5,509 nucleotides of DNA, from the NCBI GenBank assembly GCA_030606465.1, contig JAUWGL010000072.1, positions 1-5,509 on the forward strand. Direction: 5' to 3'. Source of the stretch: Thermoplasmata archaeon (GTDB lineage: Archaea; Thermoplasmatota; E2; DHVEG-1). Shown in pieces: positions 5,189-5,509 of this stretch. Below the pieces are notes generated by a model. The model did not search any database and was not told the origin of the DNA. It saw only the letters and a list, made by a program, of their open reading frames with translations. The stretch's first letter is position 1. Each line of letters opens with the position of its first letter. The translations under genes were made by a program, and so were the position numbers.

Positions 5189-5509
5189 GCTACAGCATAT
5201 AATCTTACAATTGTAAATAACCAGTTTTTTTATGATGGAATTTTTGTTGGTAATTATTTGAACTGTAATAGGCTTCCTAAAAAAAGTGTTATCCATAATA
5301 TCCAAAACAATACAGTAAATGGAAAACATTTGTACTATTATAAGAACATAAAAGAAGATTTCGTTGTTCCTAATGATGCAGGTCAAATAATACTTGCGAA
5401 TTGTGCAAATGTTACAATAAAAGATACATATCTTACAAATACTGATTTTTCAATAATACTGTATTATTGTTCAAATTGCGTGGTTGAAAACTGTACAACT
5501 GCAGATACC
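5180..5509 (+). pseudogene. 5'-truncated beta-helix surface protein (NosD-like / parallel beta-helix repeats), runs off the right edge
   Basis: The frame is open for 110 codons from a stop in the terminal repeat to the window edge and has no ATG. The natural part starts right after the insertion sequence with YNLTIVNNQFFYDGIFVGN, which already reads like the middle of a beta-helix coil. It continues with NTVNGKHLYYYKN, VVPNDAGQIILANCANVTI and CSNCVVENCT. Short Asn/Ile/Val-rich coils of this kind occur in NosD-like and other right-handed parallel beta-helix proteins, which in archaea are often large exported surface proteins. Here the signal peptide and earlier coils are absent and are not found on the other side of the insertion sequence. 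The piece is probably a dead remnant, unless a start outside the expected codons or a fusion transcript rescues it. The exact subfamily and its ligand, if any, are unknown. Confidence 0.72.

Noticed and set aside
3285..5386. Other short frames overlapping the transposase and the beta-helix remnant on either strand
   Set aside because: All are out of frame with or antisense to the recognisable transposase or beta-helix coding sequence.
1..5509. CRISPR arrays, tRNA or rRNA genes
   Set aside because: No regularly spaced repeats, cloverleaf-like segments or rRNA-like stretches were seen on either strand.

Overview
The window is AT-rich archaeal DNA. The main evidence is an intact archaeal/eukaryotic-type ribosomal protein eS1 (S3Ae) gene. 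Supporting signs are TATA-like boxes about 25 bp before start codons, a GTGAT-type ribosome binding site, and a NosD-like beta-helix surface-protein fragment of a kind common in archaea. A low-GC euryarchaeon, perhaps in or near Thermoplasmata, would fit, but that placement is a guess.

Layout. Positions 1-1859 (minus) hold the first 619 codons of a secreted, membrane-anchored Ntn hydrolase of the peptidase C69/U34 type. Its frame is open to the left edge and its end lies outside the window. Positions 1907-2893 (minus) encode eS1, whose normal ~200-residue core is followed by an unusual ~126-residue Lys/Glu- then Lys/Ala-rich tail. Positions 2989-5188 form one 2.2-kb insertion sequence bounded by perfect 24-bp inverted repeats. 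It carries a DDE-type transposase split over two overlapping frames (3146-3484 and 3424/3481-5172). The frames could be joined by a -1 shift at a run of eight A residues, and a perfect 20-bp palindrome lies 3 bp before the start codon. From 5180 to the right edge (plus) runs an open frame for a beta-helix surface protein that has no start codon and begins at the insertion sequence boundary.

How the parts relate. The minus-strand genes are ordinary chromosomal genes, and each may have its own promoter. The insertion sequence ends 95 bp upstream of the eS1 start codon and abuts the beta-helix gene, whose 5' part is missing. The two flanks share no obvious target-site duplication, and the left flank carries no beta-helix coding sequence. 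The junction therefore looks like the product of an insertion-associated deletion or rearrangement. No RNA genes, CRISPR arrays or defence genes were seen. The points most worth following up are the split transposase with its operator-like palindrome, the tailed eS1, and the chimeric junction.
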